In this document: one piece after another, positions 10,526-22,279 of the stretch
Layout: each line of letters begins with the position of its first letter
Numbering within the stretch: position 1 is the first letter of the stretch
Assembly: GCA_021186555.1 (NCBI GenBank)
Contig: JAJKFL010000006.1
Location: 3,519,715-3,583,714, forward strand
Length of the DNA: 64,000 bases
Origin: Reticulitermes speratus
Lineage: Eukaryota > Arthropoda > Insecta > Blattodea > Rhinotermitidae
Direction: 5' to 3'
Program-made: the position numbers and the translations under genes
Notes under the pieces: generated by a model
Seen by the model: only the letters and a program-made list of their open reading frames with translations
The model's database searches: none
What the model was told of the DNA's origin: nothing

Positions 10526-11189
10526 ATTTTTAACAGAATAATGTAATTCAGTAAGAGATCTCTAGGCAGCAGCACTGTGCAGTTACGAACAACTTGTAAT
10601 GATCTTTCTTGAAGCTCGCTGTTGTTAAAGTATTAGGTTCGCTGGCACATGAGAGTCAAAAGGGAACAGAAGCTGGGCATAACGCACAGCACGCAACAAT
10701 TATTCACGATTTATGTTATGTATTTTAAACATTTTGAAAATGTGAACACACAATAATCCCCTCGTAGCAAACATCGGACGATATAATCTGTCCGAATTAC
10801 ATACTATGTACAAACGGTACAGTCACAAAAGACCCAAAGATGCACTGTTATAATTAACCATGGTACATAGGTAGTGTTTTTTCTTCGGCATTTTTCACTA
10901 CTATTACGAGTTGGGACATCCCAGTAAAAAAACCAGGACGGAAGGAAATTCTGTAACAACGCGTCATGGCAATTGGTTAAAGGAACAATTGTATTTAGAT
11001 TACTGTGTAACAGACTATGTAATTGTACAGAGAAATAAAGAAAGAACTTTAAAAAAAAACATTTTGACGTAATGTGTATGTTCGGACACAATGCTCCGAT
11101 GTGCTGTTGATACATAGATGTGGCATATAAAACCAGTCCGTATGTCCAATAAAGTGCGTGTTACTTCACGGCGCTGTCAATTGCTAAGA
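10526..11189. other. Unassigned sequence
   Basis: The 103-residue open frame on the minus strand at 10804-11115 has no recognisable domain and looks accidental. No repeat is recognised. Confidence 0.45.
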
Positions 11190-11667
11190 TTATCCGTTTT
11201 TCTGCAGGGAACAGTCGGTTCCCACTGGACAGATTTTAATGAAATTTGATATTTCAGTATTTTTCGAAATTCTTTCCAGAAAATTCAAGTTTCATTAAAA
11301 TCTGACAACAATAACGTTACTTCACATGAAGACCTATGTGCATTTATGACAATATCTCGCTGAATTCTTTTCAGAATGAGAAATGTTTCATACAAAATTT
11401 GTAGAGAAAATCAAAACACACATTTTATGTTCAATAACATTTTCCCGAAAATCGTGCCGTTTATGAGATAATGTGAAAAAATATATTACAGCCAGACAGG
11501 CCACAGATAACAATATAATACGGCGCATGCGCTTTGCATGCTGAATAACTAAGGCTACAGACACACACTCAGATTGTGTAATACTTACTGCTTTTCCACG
11601 GCAACAGTAGTTACGCGAACGCGCCTCAATTTTACGTTTATAAGTACATTACCTATCTTGTTAAATA
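11190..11667 (-). repeat. Interspersed repeat W, copy 1
   Basis: The complement matches 15075-15530 and 19790-20290 over most of its length, including the palindrome-like core GCATGCAAAGCGCATGCG and the stretch TTTCATGAAAATC. No coding capacity. It runs directly into the 114-bp satellite array, so W and the satellite may be parts of one larger element. Confidence 0.8.
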
Positions 11668-13246
11668 TTCAGCCCGTACCGCGCAGTAAACAATCCCTTC
11701 TCAGTAATAGTGCATAGGCGAATAATTATTGATTGTTCTCTGATCCATACAAAACACATAAATACAGTTCGTACTGCGCAGTAAACACACTCCGTCTCAG
11801 TTATACAAACCAGTCAGTTAATGCTGTACAGTGAAATAATCGTTGTTTGTTCTGAGATCCACACAAAACACATAAATACAGTCCGTACCGCGCAGTAAAC
11901 ACACTCCGTCTCAGTTATACAAACCAGTCAGTTAATGTTGTACAGTGAAATAATCGCTGTTTGTTCTGAGATCCACAAAAACACATAAATACAGTCCGTA
12001 CCGCGCAGTAAACACACTCCGTCTCAGTTATACAAACCAGTCAGTTAATGTTGTACAGTGAAATAATCGCTGTTTGTTCTGAGATCCACATAAAACACAT
12101 AAATACAGTCCGTACCGCGCAGTAAACACACTCCGTCTCAGTTATACAAACCAGTCAGTTAATGTTGTACAGTGAAATAATCGCTGTTTGTTCTCAGATC
12201 CACACAAAACACATAAATACAGTCCGTACCGCGCAGTAAACACACTCTGTCTCAGTTATACAAACCAGTCAGTTAATGTTGTACAGTGAAATAATCGCTG
12301 TTTGTTCTGAGATCCACACAAAACACATAAATACAGTCCGTACCGCGCAGTAAACACACTCTGTCTCAGTTATACAAACCAGTCAGTTAATGCTGTACAG
12401 TGAAATAATCGCTGTTTGTTCTGAGATCCACACAAAACACATAAATACAGTCCGTACCGCGCAGTAAACACACTCCGTCTCAGTTATACAAACCAGTCAG
12501 TTAATGTTGTACAGTGAAATAATCGCTGTTTGTTCTCAGATCCACACAAAACACATAAATACAGTCCGTACCGCGCAGTAAACACACTCTGTCTCAGTTA
12601 TACAAACCAGTCAGTTAATGTTGTACAGTGAAATAATCGCTGTTTGTTCTGAGATCCACACAAAACACATAAATACAGTCCGTACCGCGCAGTAAACACA
12701 CTCTGTCTCAGTTATACAAACCAGTCAGTTAATGTTGTACAGTGAAATAATCGCTGTTTGTTCTGAGATCCACACAAAACACATAAATACAGTCCGTACC
12801 GCGCAGTAAACACACTCGTCTCAGTTATACAAACCAGTCAGTTAATGTTGTACAGTGAAATAATCGCTGTTTGTTCTCAGATCCACACAAAACACATAAA
12901 TACAGTCCGTACCGCGCAGTAAACACACTCTGTCTCAGTTATACAAACCAGTCAGTTAATGTTGTACAGTGAAATAATCGCTGTTTGTTCTGAGATCCAC
13001 ACAAAACACATAAATACAGTCCGTACCGCGCAGTAAACACACTCCGTCTCAGTTACACAAACCAGTCAGTTAATGTTGTACAGTGAAATAATCGCTGTTT
13101 GTTCTGAGATCCACACAAAACATATAAATACAGTCCGTACCGCGCAGTAAACACGCTCCGTCTCAGTTATACAAACAGTCAGTTAATGCTGTACAGTGAA
13201 ATAATCGCTGTTTGTTCTGAGATCCACACAAAACACATAAATACAC
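11668..13246 (+). repeat. 114-bp satellite array, about 14 units
   Basis: Tandem units of 114 bp containing TCCGTACCGCGCAGTAAACA and GTACAGTGAAATAATCGC. The first unit or two are diverged (from 11668) and the rest are over 95% alike by eye, with recurring variants such as CTCTGTCTC versus CTCCGTCTC. The same satellite lies inverted at 60279-62312. Confidence 0.96.
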
Positions 13247-13330
13247 TGTGTGGGCAGAAAGTAGATTTGTTGAATGTTAAACATGGTGGTACATATAATG
13301 ACCACTGGGCTTTGGTGGGCTAAACAAAAC
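13247..13330 (-). repeat. Satellite-element flank
   Basis: This is the inverse of the sequence before the other array (60200-60285) and of 561-630. It contains CTGTGTGGGCAGAA and GGTGGTACATATAA. A diverged version is at about 19455-19520. It appears to be a fixed end of the satellite-bearing element. Confidence 0.75.
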
Positions 13331-14242
13331 ATAAGCCTGGTCATAAGCATAAACTACGACTTAAGATGATACGGAAAATTGGAGGGAGATGTGATAAGGT
13401 CGATTATGAATAAGAACTGAGGGGCTTGGATCATCTACAAGTGTGGGCCGTTCTAACACGAAGAGGGTAGGGGGTAGAACGTTATTCTCGCTAAACGTGA
13501 AGTCATAGCTGTTTGTATTTGAAAACTGTTCGTTGCTTGCAGATTCATCTCGGTCTGAGTGATTTTATTGTAAGCAGTGATGCATTTGACATGTGGCTCG
13601 GGCCAATCAGCGCAAGCACGCAGCAGCAGCCCCAAGACGAAAGTGAAAGCCACGCGGCCTGTGATTTACACATTGCGTCTCAAATCCTGTCTGTATTAAC
13701 AGCAGTCAGGGGCCTGGAATAATGAATCTCTACTGATTATTATACTATTCCCTCTCCAGCTTGTAAAAGCGGATAACGGATTCTATTCTCACTGCCTAAT
13801 CCCTCATTAAAAATCTATTCTCTTCCATCAACCAATCCGGAATTAAGCAGGTATAAAATTTCAAAATGAATTGTAATATACATTTAATTATATTCAAAAG
13901 TGTTGGTTTCTAATCTGTGATTTATTTCACTGTGCTGTCAGCATCCAAAACTGCACAGTGTCGAAGGTAGAATGATGTGAAAGGTAGCAATGGTGGCGGA
14001 ATGAAGACACTTATCTAGAATTTTCCTGCGGAATCTACGAAAGACGATACACGTTAAGTCAGGTTAGCAGATGTAACCGCCGACATAAGCTATAAAATAA
14101 CATCAATTACGAGTTCAAAGCATTATGTATGTTGCGTTCTGATGGATGTCGTTGTCGTTAACATTGTGCCAACCAATTTATGTTTAACATTGTAATTACA
14201 TTATTTTTTTAAATTTCACGTTGTGTTCGCCGTGCATCTTGA
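13331..14242. other. Unassigned sequence
   Basis: Two overlapping open frames on opposite strands (13453-13653 minus, 13513-13722 plus) have no recognised domain. Nothing else stands out. Confidence 0.45.
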
Positions 14243-14547
14243 CATTAACTCTCAATTTTTTTTTTTTTTAAAAACGAATGCACCTTTTTTTATTTCTGTC
14301 CAATTCACCCTACATATGTTTCGGCCGTGACTCGGCCATCATCAGGGGTACGTTGATAAGTTAACTTCACTGTTCACTGCTCCATTTGGTAACGGTTGGG
14401 ATAATACCAAATGGAGCAGTGAACAGTGAAGTGAACTTATAAACGTAACCGTGATGATGGCCGAGTCAAGGCCGAAACATGTGTAGGGTTAATTGAACAG
14501 AAAATAAAAAGGTGCATTCGTTGGTTTAAAAAAAATTGAAAGTTATT
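14243..14547. mobile_element. Palindromic element with two hammerhead-like cores
   Basis: The arms (about 14243-14385 and 14400-14547) are inverted repeats with a short centre. The outer ends carry GAATGCACC and GGTGCATTCGTTGGTT. The left arm has an intact core on the minus strand. The right-arm core has GTGATGA in place of CTGATGA (14451-14457). Confidence 0.85.
14309..14350 (-). ncRNA. Hammerhead-ribozyme-like motif, well preserved
   Basis: On the minus strand ACCC, CTGATGA (14345-14339), a perfect GGCCG/CGGCC stem around AGTCA, GAAA (14322-14319), the palindrome ACATATGT, then A and GGGT. ACCC and GGGT pair as stem I. An extra T separates CTGATGA from stem II, as in all copies here. Confidence 0.65.
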
Positions 14548-14747
14548 GCAATTACATGTTAGAAGACAAACGATATTTGTGTGCGTGTTCAAACTTTCCA
14601 ATTACTATTTCTAAATACAGTACTAATCCGGTTAATCTTCAGTGCTAGTAAACACTTTCAAAAATCGCTATTCTGCATTTGTTGAATATTTAACAATTTA
14701 AATTTTTTCGAAAATTATGGCAGCCCTACATTAAGGGAGATTTTATA

Positions 14748-14825
14748 CAGGGCATACACAAAAGAATGGTGCGGTTTCAATATGAATCACTATTGAAACC
14801 GCACCATTCTTTTGTGTATGCCCTG
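14748..14825. mobile_element. 78-bp mariner hairpin (TIR-only MITE)
   Basis: It begins CAGGGCATACACAAAAGA and ends with the complement. TA flanks both ends (14746-14747, 14826-14827). It is exactly as long as the copy at 6509-6586. Confidence 0.93.
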
Positions 14826-15074
14826 TACTTTATAAAACTGCGTTTTAAATACAGGGTGTTGCCTTGAATAAACATTAGCAATTAAATAATATATGTGGTT
14901 TAACTCTCCACAATACTCATCTTACATTCAAATCACCATCATTCCCATCTTACAATTATTGACAATGGACAGATTACAAGTAAAAACAAAGATGCACACA
15001 AATAACATTATCTTTAAAAAGAAATTTTATACAAAAATTCTGTACGTAACATACATAAAAATACATGCAATACA

Positions 15075-15560
15075 CGTATAAACGCAAAATTGGGGCGCGT
15101 TCGCGTAACAATTGTTGCCGTGGAAAAACAATAAGTATTACATATATCTGAGTGTGTGTCTGTAGCCTTAGTTATCCAGCATGCAAAGCGCATGCGCAGT
15201 ATTATATTGTCATATGTGGCCTGTCTGGCTGTACCAAATTTTTCCATATTAAATGACACGATTTTGAAAAAAAAAAATTGTTTTTGAGCATAAAAATGTG
15301 TGTTTTGATTTTCTCTACAAATTTTGTCTGAAACATTTCTCATTCTAAGAAGAATTCAGCGAGATATTGTCATAAATGTACATAGGTCTTCATGTAAAGT
15401 GCCGTTATTGTTGTCAGATTTTAATGAAACTTGAATTTTCTCGACAGATTTTAGAAAAATATTCAAACATCAAATTTCATGAAAATCCTTCCAGTGGGAG
15501 CAGAGTTGTTCCGTGCGAACGGACGGACAGATGGATAGACAGACAGACATGACGAAACCA
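15075..15560 (+). repeat. Interspersed repeat W, copy 2
   Basis: Same block as 19790-20290 and the complement of 11190-11667: a GTTGCCGTGGAAAAAC start, the GCATGCAAAGCGCATGCG core, and an end rich in GACGGACAGATGG and ACAGACAGACA. No ORF that can be trusted. Confidence 0.8.
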
Positions 15561-15823
15561 ATAGTCGATTTTCGAAATTTTGCCACTTTTCTCCGTTTCT
15601 CCGTCTGCTGGCTGTCTGACAAGCGATCACAACAGCAACAACACATATCTGTGGCCTTCAGTGACACCGTACCAACAGGTAGAGGCAGCGACACTGGATA
15701 ACAAGGCACTAAGGACAATACACGGCTGTATCTAGAATTTAATTCCAAAATAATTCAACAATTTTATTGCTTTATATATTTATTTTAATATTATTTTAAT
15801 CTCAATTTCAGTGGTAAGAAAGG

Positions 15824-16197
15824 TAAAGGTAAAGTTCACCCTAGAACAGGCCATGATGGCCCAGAGGTGGACTAGAAGTATAGCTCTACTCTTTCTTTAA
15901 CCTCGCCGCTAACGTATAGCGGCTAGGTATAGCCATTCGCTACGGACTGGACGGTCCGGGGGTCGAATCTCGGTGGGGGCGAGATATTTCGTACCCGTCC
16001 AGACCGGCCCTGGGGCCCACCCAGCCTCCTGTACAATGGGTACCGGGTCTCTTTACTGGGAGTAAAGCGGCCGGGGCGTGGAGTTGACCAACCACCCCCA
16101 TCTAATGCCGAGGTTAAAGAAAGAGTAGAGCTATACCTCTACTCCCCCGCTGGGCCTTCATGGCCCATTCTAAAGAGAACTTTACCTTTGCCTTTAC
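15824..16197 (+). mobile_element. SINE family B preceded by an inverted copy of its own tail
   Basis: Positions 15824-15912 are the inverse of the SINE B 3' end (complement of the part at about 16105-16197). The tRNA-like head (GGACGGTCCGGGGGTCGAAT, B-box region) and the full body follow. A transcript would fold end to end. The A-box half of the head is degraded. Confidence 0.75.
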
Positions 16198-16199
16198 CA

Positions 16200-16485
16200 A
16201 TAGTTAAGTTTATTCATATTAATTAATTTCTGCTGGAATTTTTCGCCGTGGAGTCTGGGAGAAATTTACCGACTTTTGGAGGCAAAAGGTTTCCCCGAAA
16301 CGTCTTATGTCTCTGCTGTCCTACTACACTATCAGAAGTCATCACTGTGAGAACCTCAATTACTTGTATATCTAAGGTCTAATAAATCACCTCTTCTAAT
16401 CCCTGCTGTTCATCATTATTTTAACACTCTGTCGGTGTTACCGCTGAGAGTCCGGGTCATTATTCAAGCAAGTAGAGACAACAAG
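16200..16485 (+). repeat. Spacer block shared with 43765-44058
   Basis: This block is repeated in inverse orientation at 43765-44058 with high similarity. At both loci it lies between inverted SINE B pieces. It contains GTTTCCCCGAAACGTCTTAT, recalling the 3' half of the hammerhead-like core, but no CTGANGA. Confidence 0.78.
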
Positions 16486-16487
16486 AT

Positions 16488-16840
16488 GTCCCTGTCTAAC
16501 CATGAAGACATATAGAGTACAGCTCCACTCATTCTTAACCTCGGCGCTATATCTTCGTGGCGCGATAGCTCAGTCGGTATAGCGACCGCTACGGGCTGGA
16601 CGGTCCGGGGATCGAATCCCGGTGGGGGCGAGATATTTCGTACCGTCCAGACCGCCCTGGCGCCTACCCAGCCTCCTGTACAATGGGTACCGGGTCTCTT
16701 TCCTGGGAGTAAAGCGGCCGGGGCGTGGAATTCACCAACCACCCCCATCTAATGCCAGAGTTAAAGAAAGAGTAGAGCTATACCTCTACTCCCCTCTGGG
16801 CCTTCGTGGTCTGTTCTAGGGAGAACTTTACCTTTACCTA
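16488..16840 (+). mobile_element. SINE family B, complete, beside an inverted tail
   Basis: Positions 16488-16552 are a minus-oriented SINE B tail. From about 16556 comes a well-kept tRNA-like head (GCGATAGCTCAGTCGGTATA as A-box region, GGGGATCGAATCCCGG as B-box region), the family body, and a 3' end with CTTTACCTTTACC. It is the best promoter-bearing SINE B in the window. Confidence 0.85.
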
Positions 16841-16888
16841 TCTTGTTATAACTGAAAGTTCGCCTCTCCACTCCACACACATACCAGC

Positions 16889-16889
<1 letters not shown>

Positions 16890-16922
<33 letters not shown>

Positions 16923-16924
16923 GA
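16890..16924. repeat. (TA)n microsatellite
   Basis: Alternating TATATA and ATACATATAT tract. Confidence 0.95.
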
Positions 16925-17887
16925 TAAGGCTCCTCTTGGTGTCATGTAACGGACGCCTTTCATTCAGTGACTTTATCGAGGTTAAGAGTATGAGCATAGC
17001 AGATGCACTAGGAAGGAAACACAATACCCCAATTAACTGGCCCGGATTCATACGGTTTACGCATGAACGTCGCTACTACCGACTGTCCCGTACGCCCCTA
17101 GCAATCAGATAAGAAAAAATGCTCCTAATACGTAATGGGACTTGAACCTCTGTAGGTTAGTAATGCATTATAATATTTTGATGATTTAACTGTGGTGATT
17201 CATTCAACACAGGCGATCATTAGAACAGCACCTCGTAATCTAGTCTAGTTACATCGTTTATGGTAAATCTATGCTCGTAACATAAGGGAAAATTTTCGGG
17301 AAACACACATTTTCAGAGTTGGTTAAAATAGGTGCCCAATTGTCAATGTAATTAACGCAACAAGACTGACGTGTTTGGAGAAGTAACGCCATATATTCTG
17401 ATGGAAATTCATCGACGTTTCGCGGAAAACACTGCCTCTGTTATCAGGTTAGAATAATACGTGTCATCCTATACTGCTGTAATCTTCATAATTATTGTAC
17501 CGAAAACTTGAAATTTTGATAAAATTTTTCACTGAACACAAATACGTCCATACATAACAACACCCTTAGGGTCATAATTACATTAAACGTGCCCCATTCG
17601 TATCTTACCTGACTGAGGTTCGTCACTTCTACACCTGGACACGCTTCCTGCATCAGGGCACAACCCGATCTGACACCATAATAAAGTTCCCAGTATTTTG
17701 GTACTAGTTTCTAACCTCACTGGTAATAACACAGGTCAAAAATACAAACGCTGTAACTACGTCACTAACACATCACTATAATTTAACCACAACAAACACT
17801 TATAAAACACTCATACACAGATTTCCCTCTAAAAACCGTTCCTTAACACAAGGACCGGAAACAGCTGCGTAGTTCCAATACTTTCCG
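16925..17887. other. Unassigned sequence with a hammerhead-like relic
   Basis: No gene is visible. At 17405-17456 the minus strand reads CTGATAA, a G-rich stem, CGCGAAACGTCGATGAAT, a decayed core related to the second-type elements. Confidence 0.45.
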
Positions 17888-18256
17888 CAATGCGCCATAG
17901 ATAGCTTTTTGTTTCTGATTATATCAGTGACAATTGACAGCACAGATACACAACACTGGCCGCGCCATCGATAGCTTTTGTTTCTGATTATATCAGTGAC
18001 AATTGACAGCACAGATACACAACACTGGCCGCGCCATCGATAGCTTTTGTTTTTGATTATAATAGCCAGATGGCGCGACAATTTGACATGCACAGAATAC
18101 AACAACACTGGCCGCGCCATCGATAGCTTTTGTTTTTGATTATATCAGTGACAATTGACAGCACAGATACACAACACTGGCCGCGCCATCGATAGCTTTT
18201 GTTTTTGATTATATCAGTGACAATTGGCAGCACAGATACACAACACTGGCCGCGTG
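17888..18256. repeat. 69-bp tandem repeat, about 5 units
   Basis: Units of about 69 bp containing GGCCGCGCCATCGATAGCTT. The unit beginning near 18026 differs by a short alternative segment. As 69 is a multiple of three, an ORF (17800-18120 minus) stays open through it, but it has no known domain. Confidence 0.94.
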
Positions 18257-18839
18257 TTCAAAGTACTTACAAAGAGGCTGGGTAGACAAAAGAAATGAAG
18301 AAAAATTTAACATTTTAAAAACACTGTGCAATGAAATGAAGCGAACGTCCTAGTGATTATCCTAAATCTGAAGGCGGTAAATTTTAATCTCTGTTGTAAA
18401 ATATTGTTACCACCAGTTTTAAAGGACAGAATCGAAACTTAAAACAAAAACAAGATAGTCCTACGATATGATGCATGTTATTTCAATCAATCCTTTCAGA
18501 ACATGACAATCTACTGATCAATCTTTAAGTAATATTTGGAGCTATATTAACTATCAGCTTTACGATTCTCCCCCCCCCTCTCCTAGCCGAATTTTTCTGA
18601 AATGTTACATATAATTTTTCAAATAAATGACGTTAAGTAATTTTTCAACAAAATGGTGGGTAATTTTTAGTAATTTCTATAACCTGCATATGAAAATGAA
18701 CTCAAATAAGACTTGTGTCCTTAAGGTTAAAGTCATGGTTTTGCAGCCATAATTTTTAGAGTTTCGGCACATAGGAAATCTAAGATGGAAAATCGACAAA
18801 AAAGCAATAAACGAATTTATTTACACTACAGTCTTTATA
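18257..18839. other. Unassigned sequence
   Basis: No recognisable gene or repeat. A C-rich run occurs near 18570. Confidence 0.45.
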
Positions 18840-18960
18840 GTGAGACAATTTGGATTTTCTCGGTTTGTACTCCTCACCAAATATTACTCGGGTGATAAAA
18901 TCAAGGAGGTTTGGATGGGTGGGGCATGTGGAACGTATGGGGGACAACAGAAATACATTA
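18840..18960 (+). mobile_element. LINE reverse-transcriptase tail fragment
   Basis: Fragments of the plus-strand frames read like VIKSRRFGWVGHVERMGD, the characteristic C-terminal tail of the same LINE family as at 7285-7640. It is truncated at both ends. Confidence 0.65.
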
Positions 18961-19084
18961 GAATTTTGGTGGGGAGACATGAGAGAAGTATAAGGCATAA
19001 TGTTAGAGATAATTATAAGCTTCATTGTGTTTACGAAATGATAACAACAAGTAAAATTACGCATGGAGGTTCCATTTTTTTTAG

Positions 19085-19150
19085 ATACGACGCAGGTTAG
19101 AGTGGTACCAACATTTCGGAAGAGCTTACTCCCACCATTTTCAGCTCGAA
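19085..19150 (-). other. Degenerate hammerhead-like relic
   Basis: On the minus strand CTGAAAATGGTGGGAG, a loop, CTCTTCCGAAATGTTGGTAC. The layout matches the other cores but CUGANGA has become CUGAAAA, so it should be inactive. Confidence 0.4.
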
Positions 19151-19789
19151 TTACTGTAATTATTTTGGCAGTAGTATCCACCGAAATTTTGGCTTCTACA
19201 TAATAGAGTAAACAGCGTCATATACCAGAATACTGCAGTGTTTATGAACGCCACTTTGAGAAGGCCAAACCTCGACTGCGCTATAGTGTGTATCACTAAC
19301 TTGACATCAAGAGTCAGGACTCTGAAGACCATCCAAACAATATGCAAAAAAAAATTCAGTGACCAGATAACACACTGCATGGCGAATATGAAGCCCAATA
19401 CTGAATGCGATTCAGGGTACAAATATATATTTATTTTTGGAATTATAAGAAACGCATAAATGTGTCCTCTGTGGGCAAAATGCAGTTTTTCTAATGTAAC
19501 GCAGGTGGTAAATATAGTAACCACTGTGCGTCAGGGAATTCTTAACATGTCACTCAGGGCTATTTACTTCATACTTAAGTGGAGCTGCTATAACTGGTGA
19601 AAAGCCAGCTAAAACACAACGGAATTGTCTCACAAATCTTTCAATACGTAACTTTCTCCATAGATTGCCTACAAGACAGTTTGATAGATCGTTGTTCCTA
19701 CACAGGGGCGCTGGCAGCGAGGTCCAGGTCATGCACGTGCAGCATTCTGGGAATTTTGACATTCAAAAACAAGACAGACAGACAATGTA
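19151..19789. other. Unassigned sequence with a diverged satellite flank
   Basis: About 19455-19520 resembles the satellite-element flank (CTGTGGGCAAAATG, then GGTGGTAAATATAGTAACCA). Otherwise no gene or repeat is recognisable. Confidence 0.4.
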
Positions 19790-20290
19790 CGTATAAACGT
19801 AACAATGAGGTACGTTCGCTTAACCATTGTTGCCGTGGAAAAGCAATAAGTATTACACAATCTGCGTGTGTGTCTGTAGCCTTAGTTATCCAGCATGCAA
19901 AGCGCATGCGCCGTATTATATTGTCATCTGTGGCCTGTCTGGCTGTACCATATTTTTCCACATTATCTCATAAACGGCACGAATTCTTGAAAAAGTTATT
20001 GAACATAAAATGTGTGTTTTGATTTTCTCTACAAATCTTGTATGAAACATTTCTCATTCTGAGAAGAATTCAGAGAGATATTATCATAAATGTACATAGA
20101 TCTTCGTGTAAAGTACCCGTTACTCTTGTCAGGTTTTAATAAAACTTGAATTTTGTGGACAGATTTTTGAAAAATACTCAAATACAGATTTCATGAAAAT
20201 CTGTCCAGTGGGCCTCGATTGTTCTATGTCGACGAATGGACGGACATGGCGAAGCTAATAGTCGCTTTTCCCAGTTTTACAAACGCGCCT
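19790..20290 (+). repeat. Interspersed repeat W, copy 3
   Basis: Matches 15075-15560 and the inverse of 11190-11667, including GCATGCAAAGCGCATGCG and the GACGAATGGACGGACATGGC end. Divergence is scattered, with no reading frame preserved. Confidence 0.8.
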
Positions 20291-21439
20291 AAAAACCTTG
20301 CAAAAAAAAAACTAAACTTCGTACATTTCCTACAATTTTAGTCGAAGGGTTAATTAAGGATTTCAATTAAATAACACTATGTTCCTACCTTACCCGGCAC
20401 TGATCACTAACAACATCTGATCACTTACATGTGCACCGCCTTGCACAAATGAAATCCTACAGGCATTGTTGTTCTTGTGAGATCTACGTGCAAATTCCTT
20501 TCTAGCCAATGGTCGACACTATAATGCCCATTCTAAAGCCGTTTATCATTCCCATCTGATGTTGGTGTAACAGAGAATTTTATTTATTTTCCACTGAACG
20601 AACGGTAGACCGATAAACGTACATGAGAGACGCAGAAAAAGTCCTGCTTGAACTAATTAGATATAGGTGATGGTTAGACAAGCTGGCGTGATATCGGTAG
20701 CTTTCTCTGTTTACAGTTAGGCCGTCAATGATCTATGTAAACTTCCTGTAAGCGGCGGGTAACATCTCTTTGAATACGTCTGACGCATCCAGCACAGGCG
20801 AATCCCTGTGCCTATTGTTGGAAAAGTACAAATTTCAAATCGCACGATTGTTGATATGCCATTCTTTCTTGACGTGACCTAATTCACTGCAATTGCAGAA
20901 CGATCTAAGTGACCAAATGTAACTTGTCACAAAAAAGAAAGTGCATACTTAAATATCTATGTTTACTTAGAAGTCAATTTTATTTGTTTCGCCGTTTAGG
21001 AATGAAGTATGTTTTAAATTTGGTTTTGAATTACGCTTTGGGCTTAAATGTTTATCGATATTTGTTATGTCCCTTAGTGATAACAAAGACGCATAGCTAC
21101 AGCTGATCCTTATTTAAGAGTCTCTATGACTTGTCAAAATGATTATGATCTGAGAAGAAAGTTAAGAAGGAACTAGCCAGTGTATACAGTAGCAACAAAT
21201 AATTCCACTAAATTATTGAAAATAAAATTCATATGCAAATTATTAAACACTAGATGCTAGAAGTTGGTGTGCCTCTATAGGTATGCCATGAATTTTGTCT
21301 CCTGAATGAATCTAAGGCTTCCATCCACCTATTCCGAAATTAGGTGTTCACTTGCTCGTAACCAAAACGGGAAAGGAAATGGTATAAAAAAGTCAGGCTT
21401 TTTTAAATGATCCATTACGGTGTATTGAGCAATTAGATA
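20291..21439. other. Unassigned sequence
   Basis: Over 1.1 kb without a recognisable gene, tandem repeat or element. Confidence 0.45.
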
Positions 21440-21545
21440 TGGTAGATAAAACCAAAAAATACACATAAGTGTATGAAAGTATATTATACACAACGTATAC
21501 GTCCTACATGTTTCGGCCACTTATGTGGCCATCTTCAGGGAGGTG
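21440..21545 (-). mobile_element. Single-arm hammerhead-like element
   Basis: On the minus strand a preserved core is followed by the family-type 3' sequence. No matching inverted arm is found nearby, so this is a solitary arm or a truncated palindrome. Confidence 0.65.
21500..21543 (-). ncRNA. Hammerhead-ribozyme-like motif, well preserved
   Basis: CTCC, CTGAAGA (21538-21532), a perfect GGCCAC/GTGGCC stem, GAAA (21514-21511), ACATGT, A, then GGA that pairs with the TCC before the core. Stem II differs wholly in sequence from other copies yet stays paired. Confidence 0.62.
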
Positions 21546-22279
21546 CGTTACAAAGGACGGATACTTTGAGATATTACAAAATTTTGTGAACCAATGCACA
21601 GACGTAAAATACTAAGTTATAAAACTACATGGTTTAAAATACAAATACATTTTAAGATACAAATACAAAAATTTGTGATTATTTCTAGTGTGTCACAAAT
21701 TATATATGTAGATAATATGTAGTCGGGTTTCTTTAAATATTAATATTCCCATTTGATTTTCTGAAGGGGGTGAATGTGAAAAATACACAAAGGACATTGG
21801 CTTCTGATACGTGCCGTCTGTTAGAAATTTACAGACGTTTCGGAATACCATACTGCCTCCATCCGAAGGGTGCAAGAGTGATTACAGCCTTGCGGGACGT
21901 GAAGCCGTGTAATTTCATTTGATAGGTACCGACGTTCAGAAGGTCCCTCCAAGGTCGTCAACATCATCTTTATCATCACATTATCATCATCACTACAGCC
22001 CTTGGTGGGATTTGGCTTATTACAACTCTCCTCCAGCCTACTCTGTCCTCTACTCTTCCTCTCCTCCCTCTGACCCCATCACCACATTGTCCAACCATCT
22101 TGTACGTGGTCGTGCCTTACTGCTTCTGCACAATAATCTCCCCCCTCAGCATACTTTACGCATCCGTTCCTCCGACATTCTCGCCACATGTCCTAGCCTT
22201 CCTAACCTCTCACCTCTCACGAATCTCACAATGTCATATCTTTCAATCACTTCATTTAATTCTGCATTACAGCTTATCA
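21546..22279. other. Unassigned sequence with a relic core
   Basis: At 21820-21885 the minus strand holds GGATGGAGGC, a loop, GTATTCCGAAACGTCTGTAA, another decayed core. The long open frame starting at 21919 is low-complexity serine/histidine/proline sequence before it enters the LINE tail and is not a protein domain. Confidence 0.45.

Noticed and set aside
13453-13722. Small protein gene
   Set aside because: Two frames overlap on opposite strands, with no domain, splice support or start context.
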